Assembly: GCA_004353515.1 (NCBI GenBank)
Contig: SMNZ01000006.1
Location: 186,001-250,000 of the forward strand
DNA from: Alteromonadaceae bacterium M269
GTDB taxonomy: Bacteria; Pseudomonadota; Gammaproteobacteria; Enterobacterales; Alteromonadaceae
DNA length: 64,000 nt
Reading direction: 5' to 3'
Shown: one piece after another, positions 1 through 8,486 of the stretch
How positions within the stretch are numbered: the first letter of the stretch is position 1
How the letters are laid out: every line of letters begins with the position of its first letter
The notes under the pieces: generated by a model
Told to the model about the DNA's origin: nothing
The model's database searches: none
What the model saw: only the letters and a program-made list of their open reading frames with translations
Translations under genes and position numbers: made by a program

Positions 1-550
1 TTTCGCCGCTTGTTGCTACAACGCAATCTGTCGGTTGTTCATACTGACCTATTTTTTCAATTACCGCTATATTAGGCAATCTTTCGTAACAATCAAAGTT
101 TTCTACTTTGGCTCCTATAGCGCTTAATGCTTGCGTTAGAAGTGTCCGACCACCAACACCTTTGACGAGCGCAATGCCCTTGTCTTTGACATTCTGAAGA
201 GCGGGCATGGACAACAACCCCTCGCTGGTGGCTAATTGTGGAATTTCGTTCGGTATTCCTAAGGTATCTAATACGGATGCCGTGCTCTGACCAACACAAA
301 GGTTAGTTATTGAAGGCCACAGCTGCCCTTGCATCTGTTTACACACAATCTGTGCAGCGTATGTGCTGGTAAAAATGGTGATATCGGGTGGAGAACTAGA
401 CAGCAACTCTTGCACCAGTCTTCGGCAGTTGTTATCTATGGACTGTATTTTGATTGCAGGCATTCCAACAGCGGTTATGCCTCTCTGTTGGAATGCATTC
501 ACCGTGTCTTCGCATTTCCCTTCAGGGCGTATGATTAATGCGGATTGCAT
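1..550 (-). CDS. hemD: Uroporphyrinogen-III synthase (partial, 3' end outside window)
   Basis: Translating the minus strand from an ATG at 550 gives an open frame of 183 codons that runs off the window edge. It begins MQSALIIRPEGK and carries KGVGGRTLL, close to the (R/K)GxGGR motif of uroporphyrinogen-III synthase, which cyclises hydroxymethylbilane to uroporphyrinogen III in the cytoplasm. It lies 18 bp downstream of hemC on the same strand, the standard hemCD order, so the two are very likely co-transcribed. The family is poorly conserved in sequence; the call rests on the motif, the fold-like N-terminus and the neighbour. The C-terminal part is missing only because of the window boundary. 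Confidence 0.88.
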   Translation of the reverse strand, partial: MQSALIIRPEGKCEDTVNAFQQRGITAVGMPAIKIQSIDNNCRRLVQELLSSSPPDITIFTSTYAAQIVCKQMQGQLWPSITNLCVGQSTASVLDTLGIPNEIPQLATSEGLLSMPALQNVKDKGIALVKGVGGRTLLTQALSAIGAKVENFDCYERLPNIAVIEKIGQYEQPTDCVVATSGE

Positions 551-568
551 GGTGAACCTCAGTGGTGA

Positions 569-1492
569 TTAATGGAGTGCACTTAAAATGTCGTCGGCAC
601 CTTGGCTCAGCAAATCTTCCGCGATAGCAATGCCGATTGATTCAGGGTTTGAGCTTTCGCCACTCTTGCTGGATGTGAGTATGGACTTGCCGTCAACACT
701 ACCAACAAGACCTTTCATCTGTATCTCGTCGCCAACTAATTCGGCATAACCTGCAATAGGAACCTGACAACCACCTTGAAGCTTATTGTTCATGGCGCGC
801 TCTGCTCTAACACGAATAGCGGTTTCCTGATGCCCTAATGCTTGTAAAAGGTCGATAAGTTCTTGGTCATCTTTGCGACATTCAATACCGACAGCACCTT
901 GTCCAACAGCAGGCAGAGAGTCAGTAGGAGAGATGTATTCCGTTATTCTATTTTCCATTTCAAGACGGATTAAACCAGCTGCGGCTAGGATAATAGCGTC
1001 GTATTGGCCATCGTCTAACTTAGCTAAGCGTGTATTGACGTTACCGCGCAAGTCCACAATGGTAAGGTCAGGGCGACTTGCTCTAAGCTGACATTGTCTT
1101 CTTAAACTCGATGTTCCAACCTTAGCGCCTTGAGGAAGATCAGCAAGACTGCTGTACTTATTAGAAACAAAGGCATCTCTCGGGTCTTCTCGCTCACAGA
1201 TAGTGGCCAAGGTAAATTCTTCTGGGAAGCTGACAGGCACATCTTTCATTGAATGAACAGCGATGTCAGCACGGCCTTCCAGCATAGCGACTTCTAGCTC
1301 TTTAATGAAAAGCCCTTTACCACCAATTTTAGCAAGAGGCGTATCCAGGATTTTATCACCCTGCGTACTCATAGGTACTAATTCAACGGTGAGTTCAGGG
1401 TTTTGTTGTAGAAGAAGATTTCTAACGTAATGAGCTTGCCAAAGTGCGAGTTCACTTTTTCGTGTGGCAATTCGGATGGGGCGTTGAGTCAT
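569..1492 (-). CDS. hemC: Porphobilinogen deaminase (hydroxymethylbilane synthase)
   Basis: The 307-residue product has the normal family length. It polymerises four porphobilinogen units into hydroxymethylbilane on a covalently bound dipyrromethane cofactor. Visible signatures are the N-terminal [15 protein letters not shown], the central [13 protein letters not shown] and HSMKDVP, the substrate-binding arginines in [11 protein letters not shown] and RGNVNTRL, and the cofactor-attachment cysteine in [10 protein letters not shown] near residue 240. It is the first gene of a hemC-hemD unit. The start ATG follows a conserved N-terminus, so no alternative start is needed. Confidence 0.97.
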   Translation of the reverse strand: MTQRPIRIATRKSELALWQAHYVRNLLLQQNPELTVELVPMSTQGDKILDTPLAKIGGKGLFIKELEVAMLEGRADIAVHSMKDVPVSFPEEFTLATICEREDPRDAFVSNKYSSLADLPQGAKVGTSSLRRQCQLRASRPDLTIVDLRGNVNTRLAKLDDGQYDAIILAAAGLIRLEMENRITEYISPTDSLPAVGQGAVGIECRKDDQELIDLLQALGHQETAIRVRAERAMNNKLQGGCQVPIAGYAELVGDEIQMKGLVGSVDGKSILTSSKSGESSNPESIGIAIAEDLLSQGADDILSALH

Positions 1493-1570
1493 GATGATCC
1501 CTTAGTTAGAAATGAATACTGCGTCCGATTTTATCACTCAATCTGCCATCATGCTGCATTATTAGAAACA

Positions 1571-1596
1571 AAAAAGCCTGCAAATGCAGGCTTTTT
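1571..1596 (-). terminator. Rho-independent terminator after the YHS gene
   Basis: A near-perfect hairpin AAAAAGCCTGCA-AA-TGCAGGCTTTTT lies just downstream of the minus-strand YHS gene. It has A and T tracts on both sides and so could act in either direction; hemC is transcribed away from it. Confidence 0.8.
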
Positions 1597-1622
1597 CTAT
1601 ACTTTTTCGATCGTTTTCAGAA

Positions 1623-2093
1623 CTAGTTGTATTCTTTAACATCCGTAACGTTAGGGTAATTTCTGTCAGCTACTTTGATGTCAGCTAGCTTAGTTGATAA
1701 CCACTCTTTTTGAACATTTCTGTTGTAGTTCAAATAAAGCTTACCTTCGTGAATGTGCCATACATCTGGGTCGATACCAGCAGTTCTACCATCGCCATCA
1801 GCCATTGCCCATGCACAGTAACCGCCGTATTGAGGCGCGTACTTTTCAGGGTTGCCTTTAAATAAATCCAGGTTCGCTTGTGAAGAAAACTGCCAAGTTG
1901 CACCGTGCCATTGAGTCGTAAACTCGTCTGAACCTTTTACTGCTTTGCTTTGAGTAAAGTATGCGACAGTGTCATAGCCTTTAATGGCTGCACTGTTACC
2001 AAAGCCTTTCGTGTTTACTGCGTCTTTTGCTGCAAGCGCTGGTAACGCGACCAACCAAGCTAGCGCAAGTACTAATAATTGAATTTTTTTCAT
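1623..2093 (-). CDS. Secreted YHS-domain protein
   Basis: The product is about 156 residues: a signal peptide (MKKIQLLVLALAWLVALPALA) followed by a YHS-type domain with GYDTVAYF, then GGYCAWAMADG and a conserved HEGKLYLNYN segment. Members of this family are small periplasmic or exported proteins sometimes annotated as YHS domain-containing (seleno)proteins; the role is not established. Here the position that is selenocysteine in some homologues is an ordinary cysteine (TGT/TGC codon). The ATG at 2093 is preferred over an in-frame TTG at 2105, because the TTG itself forms part of the Shine-Dalgarno sequence TTGGAG. It is monocistronic, with a terminator at 1571-1596. Confidence 0.85.
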   Translation of the reverse strand: MKKIQLLVLALAWLVALPALAAKDAVNTKGFGNSAAIKGYDTVAYFTQSKAVKGSDEFTTQWHGATWQFSSQANLDLFKGNPEKYAPQYGGYCAWAMADGDGRTAGIDPDVWHIHEGKLYLNYNRNVQKEWLSTKLADIKVADRNYPNVTDVKEYN

Positions 2094-2297
2094 TGTGGAC
2101 TCCAAATTATCTAAATACTAATGACTGTTCGTTACCAAGCTTATCTCAGAAACATGACAATTAAGTCGTTAGCCAAACACAACCTGCCTTGTATTGTAGA
2201 TGACTAAACCGGATTTTTAAGATTATTATTTCATTACGATTGTATCACTAAGACCTGTTAGCTCATTGAAAGCTTTACAATAAAGGCCTATCTCTAA

Positions 2298-2969
2298 TTA
2301 GAGAAGTCGCTGCTGGATCCATTGTGAAATATCAGCAATCTCTTCTGCACACACATTATGTTGCATGGGGTAATCTTTCCAGGTCGCGTTATATCCAGTG
2401 CCAATCAGTGCGTCAAATGCCATTTTTCCTAGCGTAGGTTGAACAACCTCATCATATTGACCATGGCAAACAAACAGCGGAATTTCTTTGTTCTCTGTAC
2501 TCCCTTGTTCAGAAAGCTTGCTGGATTCACTCATGTATGTTGATAACGCAAGAATACCTGCCAAAGGCTTCTTGTAACGCAGCCCAACCTGATAGGCTAT
2601 AACGCCTCCTTGAGAAAAGCCTGCTAATAATATCTTTTCTGGTTTGATGCCATTCGCGATTTCGTTGTCGATTAATGCTTCAACACTAGCCGCAGACGCC
2701 AAGACACCCTCTAAGTCAGCTCTTTGCTCAATCTCAAGCGAACGGATGTCATACCATGCTCTCATTGGCATCCCGTTATTTATCGTGATTGGGCGAACGG
2801 GAGCATGAGGGAATATAAAGCGAATACCCGCGTCTGATGGAAGTCGCAGCTCAGGTACGATGGGAGCAAAGCCATTACCGGAGTCGCCTAATCCATGTAG
2901 CCAAATGACGGTAGCGTTATGTGCCTGTTCGGGCATAACATCAACGAAATCTAAGGTCGGGCTTGGCAT
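2298..2969 (-). CDS. Carboxylesterase / acyl-protein thioesterase-like alpha/beta hydrolase
   Basis: The 223-residue cytoplasmic alpha/beta hydrolase belongs to the phospholipase/carboxylesterase (EstB/APT) family. Key elements are the oxyanion region WLHGLGDSGNGF near residue 25, the nucleophile elbow GFSQGG with catalytic serine, the aspartate in CHGQYDEVV and the histidine in MQHNVC. Length is typical of the family (about 220 residues). Substrates in this family are short-chain acyl esters and lysophospholipids; the physiological substrate cannot be read from sequence. It is a single gene, divergent from gmk. Confidence 0.9.
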   Translation of the reverse strand: MPSPTLDFVDVMPEQAHNATVIWLHGLGDSGNGFAPIVPELRLPSDAGIRFIFPHAPVRPITINNGMPMRAWYDIRSLEIEQRADLEGVLASAASVEALIDNEIANGIKPEKILLAGFSQGGVIAYQVGLRYKKPLAGILALSTYMSESSKLSEQGSTENKEIPLFVCHGQYDEVVQPTLGKMAFDALIGTGYNATWKDYPMQHNVCAEEIADISQWIQQRLL

Positions 2970-3110
2970 GGGGACTCCTCTCTTTCTTTAGAAATATCTT
3001 GGGCTTAGCGATGAATTCTGCTTAGTCTATAGTAAAAACCAACAACACCAAAGTTCAACAAGCGAGAGTTATGCTATTCTTTACTGCTTATTTTTGTTTT
3101 GAGTGAATTT

Positions 3111-3743
3111 ATGTCTGTAACACCGGGAAACCTCTTTATTTTGGCAGCGCCTTCAGGTGCTGGTAAATCCAGCTTGTTAAAAGCCTTGCTTGAAAAACAT
3201 AAAGAGAGCTCGTATCCCATGCAAGTATCTGTATCGCATACCACAAGAGCGCCAAGGCCGAATGAAAATAACGGTGAACATTATCATTTTGTGACTAGGC
3301 CTGAGTTTGAAGCCTTGATCAGTGATAACGCCTTCTTTGAATGGGCAGAAGTTTTCGGTAATTACTACGGCACGTCGCGTCCGGTGATTGAGAAAACCTT
3401 GAGTCAGGGTGTTGACGTGTTCTTAGATATTGATTGGCAAGGTGCCCGCCAGGTCAAAGCTTTGTTGCCTAATACAATAACTATCTTTATCACTCCTCCC
3501 TCGGAGCAAGCTTTACTTGAGCGCTTAACATCACGCAATCAGGATAGTGAAGAGGTTATCGCGGATAGAATGTCGAAAGCACGTGATGAAATTTCCCATT
3601 ATCACGAGTTCGACTACATTGTTGTAAATGATGACTTTGAGACTGCTTTAGAGGATTTATCATCCATTGTGGCTAGTCAAAGGTTGGTTCAACGTCTCCA
3701 ATCTCAGCGTCATAGCGGTTTATTTGCATCAATGCAGGACTGA
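3111..3743 (+). CDS. gmk: Guanylate kinase
   Basis: The 210-residue enzyme phosphorylates GMP to GDP using ATP. The P-loop APSGAGKSS is near residue 17, followed by the GMP-binding [21 protein letters not shown] and the lid-region [11 protein letters not shown]. An in-frame TTG four codons upstream (3099) is possible, but ATG at 3111 matches the usual start just before the P-loop strand. It sits upstream of rpoZ and spoT, the common gammaproteobacterial order. Confidence 0.96.
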   Translation: MSVTPGNLFILAAPSGAGKSSLLKALLEKHKESSYPMQVSVSHTTRAPRPNENNGEHYHFVTRPEFEALISDNAFFEWAEVFGNYYGTSRPVIEKTLSQGVDVFLDIDWQGARQVKALLPNTITIFITPPSEQALLERLTSRNQDSEEVIADRMSKARDEISHYHEFDYIVVNDDFETALEDLSSIVASQRLVQRLQSQRHSGLFASMQD

Positions 3744-3840
3744 TTGCTTGGCTAATGAGCAAATTGAGAGTAAACTATGCAACCTTTTTTAAGTAGGTGG
3801 CATATTCACCTGCAAATAAAACCCTTTTTCGGAGATTAAA

Positions 3841-4116
3841 ATGGCTCGCGTTACTGTTGAAGATGCTGTAGATAAAATTGGCAACCGTTTTGATTTGGTT
3901 TTAGTTGCTGCTCGCCGCGCTCGCCAAATCGCTATTGAAGGTAAATCACCTATGGTTGAGTTGGAAAACGACAAGCCTACAGTTCTTGCGCTACGTGAAA
4001 TTGAGGAAGGCTTAGTTGATAACGATTCGTTGCAAGCTGAAGCCGCACGCGAAGAGCAAGAGCAAAAAGAAGCGGAATTCGCTTCAGTATCTAGTATTCT
4101 TTCTGAAGACGTATAA
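3841..4116 (+). CDS. rpoZ: RNA polymerase omega subunit
   Basis: The 91-residue protein starts [20 protein letters not shown] and contains the conserved RARQI segment and LALREIEEG. Omega helps beta-prime fold and takes part in ppGpp binding by RNA polymerase, which fits the adjacent spoT. A strong Shine-Dalgarno GGAG sits about 7 nt before ATG. The acidic, glutamate-rich tail is normal for the family. Confidence 0.97.
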   Translation: MARVTVEDAVDKIGNRFDLVLVAARRARQIAIEGKSPMVELENDKPTVLALREIEEGLVDNDSLQAEAAREEQEQKEAEFASVSSILSEDV

Positions 4117-4125
4117 AACGCCTTC

Positions 4126-4154
4126 CAAGAGGGTAGGGGCAATCCCTATCCTTG
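4126..4154. other. Hairpin between rpoZ and spoT
   Basis: An imperfect inverted repeat, CAAGAGGGTAGGG with CCCTATCCTTG, closes over GCAAT ten bases after the rpoZ stop. No T tract follows, so it is not a standard terminator. It may attenuate readthrough into spoT or stabilise the 3' end of the gmk-rpoZ mRNA. Confidence 0.4.
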
Positions 4155-4305
4155 AATACTAAATAAACACATCTCTCAGGCTTTTTCAGCCTAATCCCAT
4201 TCATATCCAAATAAACCCGACTCAAACACATTAATGCCTTGAATTAAGGGCTTATGACGTTTACATTCGAATTATAAGTCGTATGAAAGGTTAAATTGTA
4301 AGTTT

Positions 4306-6426
4306 GTGTATCTGTTTGAAGGCTTGAAGCTAAAAGTCAGCGAATATCTACCACCAGAGCAAGTAGATAAATTGCAAGAAGCTTATCTCATGGCACGTGA
4401 CGGCCATGAAGGCCAGAGTCGGAGTAGTGGTGACCCATATATTACCCATCCCGTAGCAGTGACACGTATTCTTGCTGAAATGCGACTGGACCACGAATCG
4501 TTAGCCGCAGCACTTTTACACGATGTCATCGAAGATACCGATATTTCCCATGAAGATATTGCTAATGCCTTTGGCGATACCGTGGCCGATTTAGTTGAAG
4601 GTGTCAGTAAACTCGATAAGCTCAAATTCCGCAGTAAAGAAGAAGCACAAGCCGAAAACTTCCGAAAAATGACCATGGCTATGGTGCAAGATATTCGGGT
4701 CATTCTAATTAAGCTTGCTGACCGAACGCACAATATGCGTACATTGGGCTCATTACGCCCCGACAAACGCCGCCGTATCGCGCGGGAAACCCTAGAAATC
4801 TATGCTCCAATTGCTCACCGTCTCGGTATTCATGATATGAAGAACGAGTTAGAAGACTTGGGTTTTGAAGCCATGTATCCGCTTCGTCATCGTGCATTGG
4901 GCGGTGCCGTTAAGCAGGCTAGGGGCAATCGAAAAGAAATTATAGAGAACACGCGCAAAGAGATTGAAACTCGACTCGACGAAAGCGGTATCAAAAGTTT
5001 AGTTAAAGGGCGTGAAAAGCATCTGTACTCCATTTATCGCAAGATGAAGAACAAGGAGCTGATGTTCACAGAAGTGATGGACATCTACGCGTTTAGGGTG
5101 GTGGTCGATTCTCTTGATGAATGCTACCGAGCTTTGGGCTCAATGCACAGCTTGTATAAGCCGATCGAAGGGCGTTTTAAAGATTACATCGCGATACCTA
5201 GAACGAACGGCTATCAGTCTCTTCATACTTCGTTGATTGGCCCACATGGTATTCCCGTCGAGATTCAAATTAGAACGGATGCGATGGATCAGATGGCTGA
5301 TAAAGGTGTCGCTGCGCATTGGATGTACAAAGAAGCTGATGACTCTAAAGGTACTACGGCGCAAGTTAGAGCTCGTAAGTGGATGCAGTCTTTGTTAGAA
5401 CTTCAACAAAGTGCGAGTTCGTCATTTGAATTTATCGAAAACGTTAAAACCGACCTATTCCCAGAAGAAATTTATGTTTTCACGCCTGACGGCCGAATCA
5501 TCGAGTTACCTCTAGGTGCGACCGCGGTTGATTTTGCTTATGCGGTTCATACCGACGTCGGTAATAGCTGTGTTGGTGTTCGCGTTGATAGACGCAATTA
5601 TGCATTGAATCGTCCGTTAGAGAATGGACAGACAGTAGAAATTATCACTGCACCAAGCGCTAAACCTAATGCCAACTGGTTGAACTTTGTCGTTAGTGCT
5701 CGAGCACGTGCTCATATCAGGCATTACTTGAAGCAGCAGCGTTCTGAAGAGGCAATCAACCTAGGTAACCGTCTGCTGCGCCATGCGCTTGGTAAAGTTA
5801 AGCTGGATGAAATTCCAAAAGAGGATATCGATCGTGTTCTTTCTGAAACGAAGCACGAAAACTTCTTCGCTTTATTGGCTGATATCGGCTTAGGTAATGA
5901 GCTGAGTGCGATCATTGCCAGGCGTTTAGTAGGCACCAATACAGGACGTGAAGATGATTTGGGTCGTAAAGTCGCTATCAAAGGAGCTGAAGGCTTGTTA
6001 GTGACATACGCTAGATGCTGCCACCCGATTCCTGATGACGACATAGTTGCGGTCTTAAGCCCAGGTAAAGGTATGGTGATTCATCAATCAGGCTGTAGCA
6101 ATATCAGGCGTATTATCAAGGAAGAACCGCAACGTATTCTTTCTATTCAGTGGGATGATGATCCACAGGGTGAGTTTAAGGCATCTTTACGCATTGAATT
6201 ATTTAATCACCAGGGAACACTAGCGACGCTGACCAATATGGTGGCAGACTGTGAGTCAGATATTATTAGTCTGCAAACGGAAGAGAAAGAAAGTAACATC
6301 TACTATATTGATCTAGAGCTGACTACCTCAAATCGAGTCCACTTGGCTCATATAATGCGACGCATTCGAAGCATGGAAGAAGTGCAACGCGTCTCTCGAC
6401 ACAGTCGTTCTAAACAATCTGCATAA
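4306..6426 (+). CDS. spoT: Bifunctional (p)ppGpp synthetase/hydrolase
   Basis: The 706-residue RSH enzyme has domains in the usual order: HD hydrolase (residues about 45-155, with HPVAVTRIL and HDVIEDT), RelA/SpoT synthetase (about 235-345, with GRFKDYIAIPRTNGYQSLHT), TGS (about 390-450), a helical/zinc-finger-like region with ARCCHPIPGD-like ARCCHPIPDDD, and a C-terminal ACT domain. The HD motif is intact, so hydrolase activity is expected. The start is GTG, followed by YLFEGLKLKV, which matches the typical SpoT N-terminus; SpoT genes often use non-ATG starts. It is followed closely by ridA and trmH. Confidence 0.96.
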   Translation: MYLFEGLKLKVSEYLPPEQVDKLQEAYLMARDGHEGQSRSSGDPYITHPVAVTRILAEMRLDHESLAAALLHDVIEDTDISHEDIANAFGDTVADLVEGVSKLDKLKFRSKEEAQAENFRKMTMAMVQDIRVILIKLADRTHNMRTLGSLRPDKRRRIARETLEIYAPIAHRLGIHDMKNELEDLGFEAMYPLRHRALGGAVKQARGNRKEIIENTRKEIETRLDESGIKSLVKGREKHLYSIYRKMKNKELMFTEVMDIYAFRVVVDSLDECYRALGSMHSLYKPIEGRFKDYIAIPRTNGYQSLHTSLIGPHGIPVEIQIRTDAMDQMADKGVAAHWMYKEADDSKGTTAQVRARKWMQSLLELQQSASSSFEFIENVKTDLFPEEIYVFTPDGRIIELPLGATAVDFAYAVHTDVGNSCVGVRVDRRNYALNRPLENGQTVEIITAPSAKPNANWLNFVVSARARAHIRHYLKQQRSEEAINLGNRLLRHALGKVKLDEIPKEDIDRVLSETKHENFFALLADIGLGNELSAIIARRLVGTNTGREDDLGRKVAIKGAEGLLVTYARCCHPIPDDDIVAVLSPGKGMVIHQSGCSNIRRIIKEEPQRILSIQWDDDPQGEFKASLRIELFNHQGTLATLTNMVADCESDIISLQTEEKESNIYYIDLELTTSNRVHLAHIMRRIRSMEEVQRVSRHSRSKQSA

Positions 6427-6446
6427 CGTTTTAAAAAGGTTTTCAT

Positions 6447-6833
6447 ATGTCTAAATCCATTATCCATACTGATAATGCTCCGGCAGCTATTGGTACGTAC
6501 AGTCAAGCCGTAAAGGCAGGTTCAACGGTTTATTTGTCTGGTCAAATCCCTCTAGTACCGTCAACGATGGAAGTTGTCTCCGAAGATTTCAGAGCTCAAA
6601 CCATACAAGTCTTCGATAACTTAAAAGCGGTTTGTGAAGCGGCTGGTGGCAACATGAACGACTTGGTAAAGGTTAATATTTACATGATTGACCTAGGTAA
6701 TTTCGCGACAGTTAACGAAGTCATGGCGACTTACTTCGACCAACCTTATCCGGCACGTGCGGCTATCGAAGTGTCTGCGCTACCGAAAGGTGTTCAGGTT
6801 GAAATTGACGGCGTAATGCAACTGCCAGAATAA
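6447..6833 (+). CDS. ridA: RidA family reactive enamine/imine deaminase
   Basis: The 128-residue protein starts [22 protein letters not shown] and has family hallmarks [10 protein letters not shown], the substrate-carboxylate arginine in [14 protein letters not shown], and a C-terminal VEIDGV. RidA hydrolyses 2-aminoacrylate and related enamines formed by PLP enzymes. It lies 20 bp after spoT, an arrangement common in gammaproteobacteria, and is probably in the same transcript. Confidence 0.94.
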   Translation: MSKSIIHTDNAPAAIGTYSQAVKAGSTVYLSGQIPLVPSTMEVVSEDFRAQTIQVFDNLKAVCEAAGGNMNDLVKVNIYMIDLGNFATVNEVMATYFDQPYPARAAIEVSALPKGVQVEIDGVMQLPE

Positions 6834-6840
6834 TATCCCT

Positions 6841-7521
6841 TTGACACCAGAACGCTATCAGAGGATCCGTCAGATCCTCAGTCAACGCCAGACAGACTTA
6901 ACTGTCTGCATGGACCAAGTTAATAAGCCTCACAATATTTCTGCGATTATTCGTAGCTGTGAGGCTGTGGGTGTGCAACGTTTGCATATGGTTCTCGACA
7001 AGGAGTTCGAACTCAGAAGTGGCACAGCGAAAGGCAGTCAAAACTGGATTGACCTTCAGCAAGGTACCGATATTGAGTCGACTTTAAATGAATTAAAGAA
7101 CGATGGCATGCAAGTGTTGGTGACGAACTTTTCTGATACAGCTATCGATTTTAGAGAAGTAGACTACTGCAAACCTTCGGCTATTGTTGTTGGGCAGGAA
7201 AAGTACGGTGTTTCAAGTACAGCGATTGATATGGCAGACCAAGCCATCAAGATTCCTATGATGGGCATGGTTCAATCACTGAATGTATCGGTTGCAACAG
7301 CGTTGATATTGTACGAAGCGCAAAGGCAGCGACAGCTTGCTGGGATGTATGAGGGTTGCTCTCTTTCTGAAGAAAAGTGCCAGTATGTGTTGTTTTCTAT
7401 GGGATACCCAGATTTATACCGACACTGGAAGTTGAGAGATTTGCCACTACCGCATATTAACGAAGCCGGTGAAGTCATTGCTGATGAGCAATGGTGGAAA
7501 ACCATGCAACAAGCCGTTTGA
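6841..7521 (+). CDS. trmH: tRNA (guanosine-18-2'-O)-methyltransferase
   Basis: The 226-residue SPOUT methyltransferase methylates the ribose of G18 in tRNA. It shows CMDQVNKPHNISAIIRSCEAVGV at the N-terminus and the knot motifs IVVGQEKYGVS and PMMGMVQSLNVSVATAL, followed by the TrmH-specific C-terminal extension. The start is TTG (TTG ACA CCA GAA CGC TAT), supported by alignment with the known TrmH N-terminus. Only 7 bp separate it from ridA, so it is translationally close to that gene. Confidence 0.93.
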   Translation: MTPERYQRIRQILSQRQTDLTVCMDQVNKPHNISAIIRSCEAVGVQRLHMVLDKEFELRSGTAKGSQNWIDLQQGTDIESTLNELKNDGMQVLVTNFSDTAIDFREVDYCKPSAIVVGQEKYGVSSTAIDMADQAIKIPMMGMVQSLNVSVATALILYEAQRQRQLAGMYEGCSLSEEKCQYVLFSMGYPDLYRHWKLRDLPLPHINEAGEVIADEQWWKTMQQAV

Positions 7522-7769
7522 CCCGTTCTTCTTAGGAGGTATCTGATTGTCGATTGCCTCCTCTACTTTACACTTGCACTCATAACTTCCTTATCACCTA
7601 CGTTGTTTTGTGTTGCAAACGGTTGTTACAATTTTTCAGCTCAAGTGCGCTAAGGATTTATAGACGCTTGTGTAAAAAAGTGACCGCTCATCGGATCAGA
7701 TAGCAAGGCAGAAATATAAGGCCGTAAAAGCAGGTCCTAACAGGTTAAATTTTAGGAGATTTAAAACTC

Positions 7770-8396
7770 ATGCGTATCCTTTTACTTATCACTTGGCTAG
7801 CAGTAACTGTTGGGTTTAGTGCCCATGCTCTTGATCGTAATCAATTTGCAGAGCAAGCCAGTGCTGTAACTCCACTTTTAAACGGTCAAAGTATTCCTGA
7901 TGTTACCGTTCAAACTTTTGATGGTAAGTCAGTTAATTTGAAAGACCTTGTTAGTGAAAAGCCAACTGTTATCTTATTTTATCGTGGCGGCTGGTGCCCG
8001 TACTGTAATCGCCAGCTTGCAGGTTTAAAAGATATTGAAAAGCGCATGGTAAACCTTGGTTATCAAATTCTTGCGATATCACCTGAATCTCCAGAGCGTT
8101 TGCAAGAACAGAAAATGGATACCAAGTTCGCGGTAACGCTAATATCTGATAACAGCTTAGAAGCGACTAAAGCTTTTGGTATTGGTTTCTTCTTACCTGA
8201 AGAAATTGCAGCACGCTCAAGCAAGATTGGTGCAGATGCTACTTTAGAAGATGGCTCAAAGCGCAGAGTGTTGCCTGCTCCAGCTATTTTCATCGCTGAC
8301 CAAAAAGGGTTGATCAAGTTTAACTATGTAAATCCTGACTACAAAGTTCGAATCTCTTCAGAGCTTCTTTTCCAAGCGGCGAGATTGTCACTTTAA
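7770..8396 (+). CDS. Exported AhpC/TSA-family peroxiredoxin-like protein
   Basis: The 208-residue protein has a signal peptide (MRILLLITWLAVTVGFSAHA) followed by a thioredoxin-fold domain. The active-site segment FYRGGWCPYCNRQL carries a CPYC pair, typical of peroxiredoxin-like-2/bacterioferritin-comigratory-like thiol oxidoreductases. A probable role is reduction of peroxide or disulphides in the periplasm. A strong Shine-Dalgarno (TTAGGAG) precedes ATG. It is monocistronic and ends at a bidirectional terminator. Confidence 0.8.
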   Translation: MRILLLITWLAVTVGFSAHALDRNQFAEQASAVTPLLNGQSIPDVTVQTFDGKSVNLKDLVSEKPTVILFYRGGWCPYCNRQLAGLKDIEKRMVNLGYQILAISPESPERLQEQKMDTKFAVTLISDNSLEATKAFGIGFFLPEEIAARSSKIGADATLEDGSKRRVLPAPAIFIADQKGLIKFNYVNPDYKVRISSELLFQAARLSL

Positions 8397-8431
8397 TTTG
8401 ATTCTTTTGCCTCCTACGAGGTGAACGACAT

Positions 8432-8468
8432 AAAAAAGGCCAATTGCACTTAGCAACTGGCCTTTTTT
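8432..8468. terminator. Bidirectional terminator between convergent genes
   Basis: AAAAAAGGCCA pairs with TGGCCTTTTTT around a 15-base interior that also contains complementary TTGC and GCAA. It lies between the convergent peroxiredoxin (+) and chemoreceptor (-) genes and has A/T tracts on both sides. Confidence 0.85.
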
Positions 8469-8486
8469 GATAGACATTTCACGCCT

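Noticed and set aside
1623-2093. Selenoprotein in the YHS family gene
   Set aside because: The relevant codon is a normal cysteine codon; no in-frame TGA occurs before the stop.
7522-7769. Terminator after trmH from GGAGG...CCTCC at about 7535-7562
   Set aside because: The stem is only five pairs around a 17-base loop and no T tract follows.
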